Assembly (NCBI GenBank): GCA_946887155.1
Contig: CAMPKM010000001.1
Location: 1 to 35,933, forward strand
Reading direction: 5' to 3'
Length of the DNA stretch: 35,933 nt
From: an uncultured Gemmatimonadota bacterium
Lineage (GTDB): Bacteria; Gemmatimonadota; Gemmatimonadetes; Gemmatimonadales; Gemmatimonadaceae
A program made the translations under genes and the position numbers. The notes beneath the pieces are model-generated. The model was not told where the DNA came from. It saw only the letters and a program-made list of their open reading frames with translations, and ran no database searches. The stretch's first letter is position 1, and the number at the start of each line of letters is the position of its first letter. Below, in pieces: positions 1 to 6,835 of the stretch.

Positions 1-1
1 G

Positions 2-145
2 CTCGTCGAGCTCAACACGCCGCAACCTGACTACGCGGCTGCGATCTCCCCTGATGGCCGGTGGCTGTACTATCGCGCGGGTGGGCGATATCAGCGGCGG
101 TTGCTCGCGCCGATCATAGCGGCTGCTATCGAGCGGACGACTTGA
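2..145 (+). CDS. C-terminal fragment of a beta-propeller (PD40/WD40-like) protein
   Basis: The reading frame is open from the left edge to a TGA at 143-145, giving the last 47 residues of a gene that starts outside the window. It contains ISPDGRWLYYRA, the signature of one blade of TolB/PD40-type beta-propellers, followed by a basic and then aliphatic tail. In this kind of genome such propellers are often the C-terminal half of Ser/Thr kinases or peptidases, but nothing here decides which. The gene converges on the lipoprotein gene at 191-778, and a strong hairpin lies between the two stop codons. Frame and stop are clear; the family is a short-motif inference. Confidence 0.6.
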   Translation, partial: LVELNTPQPDYAAAISPDGRWLYYRAGGRYQRRLLAPIIAAAIERTT

Positions 146-194
146 AAGGAGCGAGCTGGGAGCTGGAAGCTCCCAGCTCCCAATTCGCTTTCAA
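142..194. terminator. Bidirectional terminator-like hairpin between convergent genes
   Basis: A perfect 12-bp inverted repeat (153-164, GAGCTGGGAGCT, with 168-179) encloses a 3-base loop GGA. A second, outer pair of 7 bp (142-148 TTGAAAG with 188-194 CTTTCAA) extends it and contains both stop codons: TGA 143-145 on the plus strand and TGA read from 193-191 on the minus strand. The position between two convergent stops fits a shared Rho-independent terminator. The U tract is weak on both sides, so the role is inferred from placement and stem strength. Confidence 0.65.
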
Positions 195-778
195 GGCGTT
201 GCCTTCGACGCATGCTCGCAGCTGACCTTGGGATTCCACGCTGCGAACATGCCGCTCGGATTCGGGCGCATCGTCCAGATGTGCAGTGCCCACACTCCCA
301 GTGGCTCGTTCCGCATGAAGGGCACGCCCAGCAGCGTCGGTGGCGTCGCCGATGAAGTCAGCGGGACGACATAGTCGATGCCGATGAGCTGCAGCTTCCC
401 GTTAGGCTGCGGTTCGTACATCACCAGTTCGGGCTTCAGGAGTTCCACCGTTCCATCCACCAGCCCTTCATTGAGATAGTGAAATCCCTGGGCACCCTCA
501 CCGGCCACGGGTGACACGGCACAACCCGCCGGATACTGCTTGACGTAGCCGCCGGCCTTCGCTGCGGCGACGTCGTGGAACTGGTTGGTCGCATTCCTGG
601 CGTCGGCGACGCCCTTCTTCTGGGCCGGGGTCAGTTCGCCATTGTTGGCCCGGCCGTGGGCGGCATGCGCGTCTCCCTGCTGAGCAGCGAGAGCGACATT
701 CGCGAGCGCCGAGGGTTCCGAGGGTGAGCAGGCCATGGCGAGAGCCGCCAGGGCAGCGAGGAGATGGGTGTGTCGCAT
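191..778 (-). CDS. Secreted lipoprotein of unknown function
   Basis: This 195-residue protein begins with a short basic n-region, an alanine/leucine-rich core and a lipobox (LAMAC, Cys at about residue 17), so it should be exported and lipid-anchored. A low-complexity Ala/His stretch follows, then a compact domain with the motifs FHYLNEGLVDG, LKPELVMYEP, IGIDYVVPL and ALHIWTMRPNPSGMF. The pattern 'Tyr-Asn...Leu-Val-Asp-Gly...Pro-Glu...Tyr-Glu-Pro' recurs in uncharacterised exported proteins; two cysteines (the region near CAVSP and the one near VSCEH) could form a disulfide. It stands alone, convergent with the propeller gene and divergent from the sigma factor at 1001. No enzymatic residue set is recognisable. 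Confidence 0.75.
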   Translation of the reverse strand: MRHTHLLAALAALAMACSPSEPSALANVALAAQQGDAHAAHGRANNGELTPAQKKGVADARNATNQFHDVAAAKAGGYVKQYPAGCAVSPVAGEGAQGFHYLNEGLVDGTVELLKPELVMYEPQPNGKLQLIGIDYVVPLTSSATPPTLLGVPFMRNEPLGVWALHIWTMRPNPSGMFAAWNPKVSCEHASKATP

Positions 779-1000
779 GGGTAGCTCCTGATGAGGTTGG
801 GGCTCGGGCCGGCCAGCCGACCCTTGTCATGAGAAGCCGGAAATCGCGCTAGAACGGCTCATGTTACTGAAGCCTCGGGCGTGACGAGCTGACGCCAGTG
901 ACATCCGGTGCTGCGCCATTGTCCAAGGGGCATGAACGACGCTACACTGGCTGGCGCATCCACGCCGCCACTCGGTTACCCGTGGTCAACGAGGAACTCC

Positions 1001-1579
1001 GTGTCCGACTCATCGATGCCGGCGCCGAGTGCGACGGCCGGGAGCACCGGAGAACGACGTGCGACAAAGGCGCGTCAGCTGGCGTTCGAGCGCGAGATCT
1101 ACGAGCAGCACGTCGACCGGATCTATCGACTGGCACTCCGCATGTCGGGGAGCGTGTCAATGGCCGAAGATCTTACGCAGGACGTATTCGTTCGTGCGTT
1201 CGACCGCATGCACCAGTTTCGTGGCGACTCGGGGCTCGGAACCTGGCTCCACCGCGTCGCGATCTCCGTCATCCTCAATGCGGTCCGGAAGCGGCAGGTC
1301 ACCTCGGCACGGGAAGTTCCGCTCGAGGTAACGGAACCGGCTGCGTCGAACTCGGGGGCGATCGAGCTCGATGTGCGGGATCGTGTCCGGGCGGCGGTGG
1401 CCAGCCTGCCCGAGGAGCTGCGTGTGGTCGTCCTGCTGTACGACGTCGAGGGATACACGCATAACGAGATAGCCGACATGATGGGTATTACGGCCGGTGC
1501 CTGTCGCATGCGATTGCTGCGGGCGCGACAAATCCTGCGAACGCTGCTGCCGCTCGAACGCGAGGAGTGGGGATCATGA
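1001..1579 (+). CDS. ECF-family RNA polymerase sigma factor (RpoE-like)
   Basis: The protein (192 residues from GTG 1001) has sigma region 2, with the core-binding helix around YRLALRMSGSVSMAEDLTQ and the -10 recognition part DVFVRAFDRMHQFRG, a short linker, and region 4 with the helix-turn-helix YTHNEIADMMGITAGACRMR. It lacks regions 1 and 3, as expected for the extracytoplasmic-function class. GTG 1001 was chosen because GAGGA at 991-995 sits five bases upstream; an ATG at 908 or 932 would add an unconserved N-terminus, and the SD-like AAGGGG before 932 is only one base away. The stop overlaps the ATG of the next gene (ATGA), so both are translationally coupled. Sigma function is secure; regulon unknown. 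Confidence 0.88.
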   Translation: MSDSSMPAPSATAGSTGERRATKARQLAFEREIYEQHVDRIYRLALRMSGSVSMAEDLTQDVFVRAFDRMHQFRGDSGLGTWLHRVAISVILNAVRKRQVTSAREVPLEVTEPAASNSGAIELDVRDRVRAAVASLPEELRVVVLLYDVEGYTHNEIADMMGITAGACRMRLLRARQILRTLLPLEREEWGS

Positions 1580-2448
1580 ACGAGCCGAGTGCACTTATCC
1601 GGCAGGCGTTCCAGGAAGACCAGTCGGTTCAGGTCGATCGCGAGCGACTCTGGAACATGATGATGTCGCGAAATGCCCAGCATGGACGATGGCGCCAGCT
1701 TGTCGTGGCGGGACTGATCCTCGTGGCCGGCGCCATCGTGGCCGGTGCGTTCATCGTCCGCCAGGCCATTCGGTCCAACGCGTCCATCGAACAGCGCGTC
1801 TTCGGCCCGGCTATCGTAGCGGCCGATTCCATTTCATCAGAATCTCCCACGGAGCAACCCATGATCCAGGCGACCACGGAAGAAGCGCCCTCGAACCTGG
1901 TTACCCTGCTTGGTCATCGGACCCCATTACGAATGGAACTGATCCAGTTGAGCGTGCAGCAGGACGAATTGGCCCAGAGACTGAACCGCACCGGCCCCGG
2001 CCCAGAACATGCGGCAATTTCGGCCCAGCTCGCCAACGTTGAACATCAGATCGAGGCTGCTCAAGTCGCCATCGAGGCAGTGGACCGACAAATTGCGGCG
2101 CAGCAGGGAGGGCGACCCGTACTTGCTCCCGGCGCGACGGCTATCGCTGAATCACCGCAAGCTTTCCAGTTCGATTTCGGTGAACCGCCAGGCCGGGAGC
2201 TGATCTGGATGGGCGGTGGAATCGGGACGCTGCTCACGCTCGGCATGGTTGTAATCCTGATTTACATGCGACGACTGGCCCGTTCGACACGGGACGCACT
2301 GTCACTGATCGAAGGTCAGGTCGCGTCGCAGCACGCGACGCTCGCATCGGGCATCGACGCAATCGCGGTCGAAGTCGAGCGGCTGGGCGAGGGGCAGCGA
2401 TTCATGTCGAAGACCCTTGCGGGAGAACGTCGAGTCGAAGCGAAGTGA
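1576..2448 (+). CDS. Two-helix membrane protein with coiled coil, candidate anti-sigma factor
   Basis: The 290-residue product starts at ATG 1576, overlapping the sigma-factor stop; GAGGAG at 1562-1567 is its ribosome binding site. Seen in the sequence: a cytosolic N-terminus of about 40 residues, a transmembrane helix at about 40-61 (VVAGLILVAGAIVAGAFIV), a long Gln/Glu/Ala-rich helical segment around 115-180 that should form a coiled coil, a second membrane helix at about 209-231, and a cytosolic tail of about 55 residues. There is no HxxxCxxC zinc anti-sigma motif and no RsiW/RseA signature. The tight coupling to an ECF sigma gene makes an anti-sigma or sensor role the best inference, but the N-terminal 40 residues would have to be an atypical sigma-binding helix pair. 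Confidence 0.7.
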   Translation: MNEPSALIRQAFQEDQSVQVDRERLWNMMMSRNAQHGRWRQLVVAGLILVAGAIVAGAFIVRQAIRSNASIEQRVFGPAIVAADSISSESPTEQPMIQATTEEAPSNLVTLLGHRTPLRMELIQLSVQQDELAQRLNRTGPGPEHAAISAQLANVEHQIEAAQVAIEAVDRQIAAQQGGRPVLAPGATAIAESPQAFQFDFGEPPGRELIWMGGGIGTLLTLGMVVILIYMRRLARSTRDALSLIEGQVASQHATLASGIDAIAVEVERLGEGQRFMSKTLAGERRVEAK

Positions 2449-2450
2449 GG

Positions 2451-2472
2451 GTCCAACGGTGCACCGTGGGAC
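2451..2472. promoter_or_regulatory. 22-bp palindrome with perfect 12-bp core ACGGTGCACCGT
   Basis: Positions 2456-2467 are a perfect palindrome and the symmetry extends to 2451-2472 with one mismatched pair. It starts two bases after the stop codon of the membrane protein and lies about 113 bp before the next sigma gene. It could be a terminator stem without a U tract, or an operator for the operon beginning at 2585. The remaining intergenic sequence to 2584 shows no other clear signal. Confidence 0.4.
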
Positions 2473-2584
2473 GGAAGGGACCTCGAGATGCATTGAGTTG
2501 ACCCTGCATTCTTTGCTCCCGCCAGCATCTGCACCCTGATTCGGCCTTGCCGCGCCCGACACGCGCCGTATGATCTGACGTGCC

Positions 2585-3103
2585 ATGAGTGCCGCACGCG
2601 AGCTCGACGAGCTGTTCCCTGTTGTCTACGAGGAGTTGAGGCGCGTCGCCCACCGCCACATGCGGGGTGAGCTGACCGGCCATACCCTCAGTACGACTGC
2701 GCTCGTTCACGAGGCCTACCTGGAGATGGCCAAGCTCCGTCACGTGAACTGGCCGGGCCGGGAGTACGTGCTGGCGGCCGCATCACAGGCCATGCGCAGG
2801 GTGCTGGTGGACTACGCGGTCGCACGAAAGGCGGGCAAGCGGGGAGGTGGCGCAATCGCCGAACCCATCGACGACGCCGTGGTGATGGCCGTCGAACGCA
2901 GTGAGGAACTCCTGGCGCTCGATGAGGCGCTCAGCCGGCTGGCGGCGGACAACAATCGTTATGCACGCGTGATCGAGTGCCGGTTTTTCGGCGGCATGAG
3001 CATCGAGGAAACGGCGGCCGCCCTCGGCACCTCGGCGGCGACCGTCAAGCGGGACTGGACCGTGGCCCGGGCGTGGCTGAATCGCGAGCTTGCCGGTGGC
3101 TGA
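2585..3103 (+). CDS. ECF sigma factor of the PF07638 (Sigma70_ECF) type linked to a Ser/Thr kinase
   Basis: The 172-residue protein has region 2 near its start (LDELFPVVYEELRRVAHRHM, then the family-typical LSTTALVHEAYLEMAK) and region 4 with a helix-turn-helix at about 140-165 (FGGMSIEETAAALGTSAATV, RDWTVARAWL). The LVHEAYL and WTVARAWL words are hallmarks of the planctomycete/acidobacterial ECF type usually encoded next to protein kinases. The C-terminal codons overlap the start of the kinase gene by 8 bases, which supports an operon and joint function: the kinase is likely to control this sigma factor by phosphorylation, as known for several kinase-linked ECF groups. No strong ribosome binding site precedes ATG 2585. 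Confidence 0.9.
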   Translation: MSAARELDELFPVVYEELRRVAHRHMRGELTGHTLSTTALVHEAYLEMAKLRHVNWPGREYVLAAASQAMRRVLVDYAVARKAGKRGGGAIAEPIDDAVVMAVERSEELLALDEALSRLAADNNRYARVIECRFFGGMSIEETAAALGTSAATVKRDWTVARAWLNRELAGG

Positions 3104-4442
3104 CGCCGGGAGCGATCGCTGGCGGCGGATCGAGGAGATCATGGAAGCGGCACTCGCGCTCATGCCCTCCCGTCGCGACGCCTACCTCGACCTCGCCTGC
3201 GATGGTGACCTGGAGCTGCGGCGGGAAGTGGCGTCGCTGATCGAGGCGCACGAGCGAAGCGGTGTGGTGGACCGCCTGGCCGCCGACCTGGCGCCGCTGG
3301 CCGCGCGCGTGCGCGAGACGACGGCGTTAGGCACCGGGGCGCTGCAGGGACGCACGGTCAGCCAGTACGACGTGTTGGAACGCGTCGGCGGTGGCGGCAT
3401 GGGCATCGTGTACAAGGCGCTCGACAGGCGGTTGGGCCGCACGGTGGCACTCAAGTTCCTGCAGCCGCGCCTCAACGAGGACGACTCGGCGGCCGAACGA
3501 TTCCGACTCGAGGCGCGCGCGATCGCCGCGCTCGAGCACCCGAACATCTGTACGATCCATGAAATCGGCGAGACCGATGACGGGCAGCTCTACCTCGCCA
3601 TGCCGCTCTACGAAGGGGAGACCGTCCAGCAGCGCATCCGCCACGGGCCGTTACCAATCGGTGACGCGGTTTCGATCGCGGTGCAGGTGGCGCGGGCACT
3701 GGCAAAAGCACATGCTCGCGGGATCATCCACCGCGACATCAAGCCGTCCAACATCCTCATCACGAACGACGGCGTCGTCAAGCTGCTCGACTTCGGGATC
3801 GCCAAGCTCGTCGACGTCACGCTGACGGGCGGCGCCGGACCGTTAGGCACCATCGCCTACATGAGCCCCGAACAGGCGAGGGGCGAGCCGATCGACCACC
3901 GGACTGACCTCTGGTCACTCGGGGTGGTGCTCTACGAAATGCTGGCCGGCCAACGGCCGTTTGCCGGCGAAACCGCGCTTGCCCTGGCCCGAGCGCTCGA
4001 ATTTTCATCGCCGCCACCGGTGGCGGCAGCTCGTCCGGACGTACCGGCGGCGCTCGCGCAGGTCGTCGCCACCGCGCTGGCGGTCCGGCCGTCTGACCGA
4101 TACCAGAGCGCACAGGCGTTCGAGTCGGCGCTGCTCGGCCTCGGGCTCGCGACTCATGTCACGGTCGGATCCACTTCCCGCGCCGGGACTCCTATCCCAG
4201 GAAAGCGTCGCCTGCCACTCGTGCTCGGGGCGGCTGCCGTGGTCGCGTCAGGTGCATGGTTCTGGTTGGCCCAGGCGGACAGGTCTCCAGTCGCACCAGC
4301 GGTAGAACGTCAACATCCGCGCGATCGCCGAGTCGCTCGGCGTGGCCACGGTGCTCGAAGGCAGCGTCCGCCGCGAGGGCGAGACACTGCGGATCCAGGC
4401 GAGTCTCGTGAACGCCGCCGACGGCTACCAACTCTGGTCTGA
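3096..4442 (+). CDS. Membrane-anchored PknB-type Ser/Thr protein kinase, C-terminus disrupted
   Basis: GTG 3096 (overlapping the sigma stop) begins a protein with a helical N-terminal region of about 90 residues, then a complete Hanks-type kinase domain: glycine loop GGGGMG at about 97-102, ATP-binding Lys 120 in VALKFL, catalytic HRDIKPSN (His 212, Asp 214), DFG at about 232, and GTIAYMSPEQ in place of APE. A single transmembrane helix follows at about 371-392. After the helix the frame runs into an arginine-rich, non-conserved tail (from about 4305 to 4442) that overlaps the TPR frame below. In homologues the helix is followed in frame by a TolB/FlgO-like segment and TPRs, so this tail is probably a frameshift product. 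Kinase chemistry itself looks intact. Confidence 0.9.
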   Translation: MADAGSDRWRRIEEIMEAALALMPSRRDAYLDLACDGDLELRREVASLIEAHERSGVVDRLAADLAPLAARVRETTALGTGALQGRTVSQYDVLERVGGGGMGIVYKALDRRLGRTVALKFLQPRLNEDDSAAERFRLEARAIAALEHPNICTIHEIGETDDGQLYLAMPLYEGETVQQRIRHGPLPIGDAVSIAVQVARALAKAHARGIIHRDIKPSNILITNDGVVKLLDFGIAKLVDVTLTGGAGPLGTIAYMSPEQARGEPIDHRTDLWSLGVVLYEMLAGQRPFAGETALALARALEFSSPPPVAAARPDVPAALAQVVATALAVRPSDRYQSAQAFESALLGLGLATHVTVGSTSRAGTPIPGKRRLPLVLGAAAVVASGAWFWLAQADRSPVAPAVERQHPRDRRVARRGHGARRQRPPRGRDTADPGESRERRRRLPTLV

Positions 4443-5547
4443 CACGTACGACCGGACGGTTGGCGCCGCGTTTGCCATTCAGCAGGAAATCGCGCGCGCC
4501 ATTGCGCAGACCCTTCGCGTCACACTCGTCGGACAACGCACCGATTCGCAATCGGTTCCGTTGCCGAATGCCGCCGCCTACGAGCTGTACCTCAAGGCGC
4601 GCAACGCGCTCTACCTGAAGGGACGATATGCCTGGTTCACGCGGACGGAAGAAGGCGTGCGTTCGGCGGTGAAGCTGTTCGAAGAGGCGCTCGAACATGA
4701 TTCCACCTATATCGAGGCATTGTCCGGGCTGGCCGATTCGTACGCGATCCTTGGCTTCTATGATTTCATGGCGCCGACCGAGGCCTTTCCGAAAGCGGAG
4801 GCCGCGGCACGGAAGGCGGCCGCGGAAGCACCGTTCCTCGCCACACCGCACGCGACGTTAGGCTATGTCGCCGTGTACCATGGTTACGATTTCGTACGCG
4901 GGGAGGAAGAGTTCCGGCGCGCCATCTCGCTGAACCCGAGGTATTCGACGGCGCATCAGTGGTATGCCAACCTGCTCACCGCCGCCGGTCGGTTCCGGGA
5001 AGCCGAGATGGAGATGCGAAAGGCGCAGGACATCGACCCGTTGTCATTGATCGCCAATGCTGCACTAGGCTGGGTCCTGTACTACGCTGGCAACCACGCT
5101 GCGGCGGCAGCGCAATGCCAACGAACGCTCGAACTGAACCCGGAGTACGGCCTCGCGCATCTGTGGCGCGGATGGGCGCTCCAGGAACTGGATTCATTGC
5201 CGGCCGCCATCGAATCGCACCGCAAGGGCGTTGCCGCCTCGGATAGCGGCGCCCTGTTCATCGCGTCGCTCGCGCGGTCACTGGCGCTGCACGGCCAGCG
5301 GGCAGAAGCGGAAAAGCTGCTGCGCAGGCTCGAGTCGTCCGCGTCGGCCGGCCGATACGTTCCTTCGTACGAGATCGGGAAGGTGCACGAGGCACTCGGT
5401 GATCCTGACCAGGCGATGAAATGGATCGAACGGGCCTTCAACCAGCGTTCGCACTCAATGGTATTCCTGAAGGTCGATCCGCAACTCGAGCGCCTGCGGT
5501 CACGCCCGGATTTCCAGCGACTCGTCCGGCAGGTGTTCCCGGGATGA
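4342..5547 (+). CDS. TPR protein, detached C-terminal half of the kinase gene
   Basis: The frame is open from just after a TAG at 4303-4305; the first start codon is GTG 4342, without a ribosome binding site. The first 50 residues (VATVLEGSVRREG..., NAADGYQLWSDTYDRT) are the end of the FlgO/TolB-like domain that normally lies between a kinase's membrane helix and its TPRs. From about residue 75 there are at least six TPR-like helical pairs (for example FEEALEHDSTYIEALSGLA and FRRAISLNPRYSTAHQWYA), ending in DPQLERLRSRPDFQRLV, the usual terminus of this family. The preceding codons 4306-4341 still encode the conserved run NVNIRAIAESLG, which shows that a longer parent existed. It may be expressed only by frameshifting or reinitiation, or be a decaying fragment. 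Confidence 0.75.
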   Translation: MATVLEGSVRREGETLRIQASLVNAADGYQLWSDTYDRTVGAAFAIQQEIARAIAQTLRVTLVGQRTDSQSVPLPNAAAYELYLKARNALYLKGRYAWFTRTEEGVRSAVKLFEEALEHDSTYIEALSGLADSYAILGFYDFMAPTEAFPKAEAAARKAAAEAPFLATPHATLGYVAVYHGYDFVRGEEEFRRAISLNPRYSTAHQWYANLLTAAGRFREAEMEMRKAQDIDPLSLIANAALGWVLYYAGNHAAAAAQCQRTLELNPEYGLAHLWRGWALQELDSLPAAIESHRKGVAASDSGALFIASLARSLALHGQRAEAEKLLRRLESSASAGRYVPSYEIGKVHEALGDPDQAMKWIERAFNQRSHSMVFLKVDPQLERLRSRPDFQRLVRQVFPG

Positions 5548-6014
5548 CCGGTGGCACACAGCCGTCGGCGAGAAAAACGATCCTGTTGTACGGGCTGATC
5601 GGCGGAGTGCTGATCGCCGTCCTGAAGCTGATCGAATACCGGTTCCTGGTCCTCGAGCACTCGCTGGAGATCTATGGCGGGATCGTGGCACTCATCTTTG
5701 CCACCGTAGGCATCTGGCTCGGTCTCAAGCTGACCAGAACGCGGACCGAGATTGTGGTCCGGGAAGTGCCGGTTCACGTTGGTGGGCCGTTCGAGAGAAA
5801 TGACGCGCGCGTCGAGGAGCTCGGGATCACACCCAGGGAGTTGGAGATCCTCGAGGCCATGGCCGCGGGGCTCAGCAACCGCGAGATCGGGGAGCGGCTG
5901 TTCGTCAGTGAGAACACCGTAAAGACGCACGCGGCGCGGCTGTTTTCGAAGTTGTCGGCCAGCCGGCGCACGCAGGCCGTTCAAAAGGCCAAAGAGGCAG
6001 GATTGATCCCCTGA
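5544..6014 (+). CDS. Membrane-anchored LuxR/NarL-type HTH transcriptional regulator
   Basis: ATG 5544 overlaps the TPR stop (ATGA), giving 156 residues. Two hydrophobic helices (about 13-30 and 42-64, LYGLIGGVLIAVLKLIEYRF and YGGIVALIFATVGIWLGLKL) anchor the N-terminus. A C-terminal GerE/LuxR helix-turn-helix domain follows: TPRELEILEAMAAGLSNREI, then FVSENTVKTHAARLFSKL. There is no receiver or autoinducer domain. Being the last gene of a sigma-kinase-TPR operon, it is a good candidate for phosphorylation or membrane-signal-dependent output, but this is inference. An upstream in-frame ATG at 5421 would put antisense-looking sequence inside the TPR gene and is unlikely. Confidence 0.85.
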   Translation: MTGGTQPSARKTILLYGLIGGVLIAVLKLIEYRFLVLEHSLEIYGGIVALIFATVGIWLGLKLTRTRTEIVVREVPVHVGGPFERNDARVEELGITPRELEILEAMAAGLSNREIGERLFVSENTVKTHAARLFSKLSASRRTQAVQKAKEAGLIP

Positions 6015-6129
6015 AAGGATGATTCTGGCGCCCTTGGCGGAAAATCATTCGTTCGGGTGACGCGGATCGCGTGGGAACTGGCCAGGTTGCCGGCCGTTCA
6101 CGTCAGTTTTCACCCCAGAGGAAAAACCA

Positions 6130-6678
6130 ATGAAGAAGACCGTCCTGACCTTCGGCACGATTTCCGGCGTCATCATCTCGGCCATGATGCTCGCCACCAT
6201 TCCGTTCATGGACCAGATCGGGTTCGACCGCGGCGAAATTATCGGCTATTCGTCGATGGTCCTGGCGTTCCTGCTGATTTACTTCGGCGTCCGGTCGTAT
6301 CGCGACAACGTGGCTGGAGGGGCGATCAGTTTCGGGCGCGCCCTCAAGGTTGGTGCATTGATAGCCGCCGTGGCATCGGGCTGGTACGTCGCCACGTGGG
6401 AGCTGATCTACTATCGTCTCACACCGGACTTCATGGTGCAGTATCAGTCGCACGTGCTCGACAAGGCGCGCGCGGACGGGGAAACCGCGGAACAGATCGC
6501 GAAGCGTCAGGCCGACATGCAGAAGTTCGGGGAATTGTACCGGAACCCGGCGATCAATGTGGCGATCACGTTCCTCGAGCCGCTGCCGGTCGCGCTGGTG
6601 ATGGCGCTCGTGTCGGCCGGCATCCTGAGTCGACGGAAAGGGGAAGAGGCTTTTGCGAGAGCGGGAGGATTGACTTGA
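6130..6678 (+). CDS. DUF4199-family membrane protein
   Basis: The start ATG 6130 is preceded by AGAGGA at 6116-6121. The 182-residue protein has four predicted membrane helices (about 5-26, 37-57, 70-95 and 141-165) with a charged cytosolic or periplasmic segment between helices three and four (HVLDKARADGETAEQIAKRQ). The spacing, the FGRALKVGALIAAVAS helix and the NPAINVAITFLEPLPV helix match the DUF4199 family, which is common in Bacteroidota and Gemmatimonadota and has no established function. It lies 115 bp after the LuxR gene on the same strand and may be a separate unit. Confidence 0.78.
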   Translation: MKKTVLTFGTISGVIISAMMLATIPFMDQIGFDRGEIIGYSSMVLAFLLIYFGVRSYRDNVAGGAISFGRALKVGALIAAVASGWYVATWELIYYRLTPDFMVQYQSHVLDKARADGETAEQIAKRQADMQKFGELYRNPAINVAITFLEPLPVALVMALVSAGILSRRKGEEAFARAGGLT

Positions 6679-6762
6679 GAATCGTGCGGGTGGCAGGGTT
6701 GCTTCTTGCGAGTGACGGGACCAGGGCGCCTTTTGCACGCAGCGGAACCAGGCGCCAGGCAC

Positions 6763-6806
6763 CAGCAACAACCACTGGCCCCAGCAACAACCACTGGCCC
6801 CAGCAA
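6763..6806 (+). repeat. 19-bp tandem repeat, 2.3 copies
   Basis: The unit CAGCAACAACCACTGGCCC occurs exactly at 6763-6781 and 6782-6800 and begins a third time at 6801-6806. It sits in the 157-bp gap between the DUF4199 gene and the OPT transporter, about 30 bp before the transporter start. No ribosome binding site is evident between the repeat and ATG 6836, so the repeat occupies the 5' leader of the transporter message. Confidence 0.85.
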
Positions 6807-6835
6807 TTAGCGACCCTGCAACAAGCCCGCCCCGC

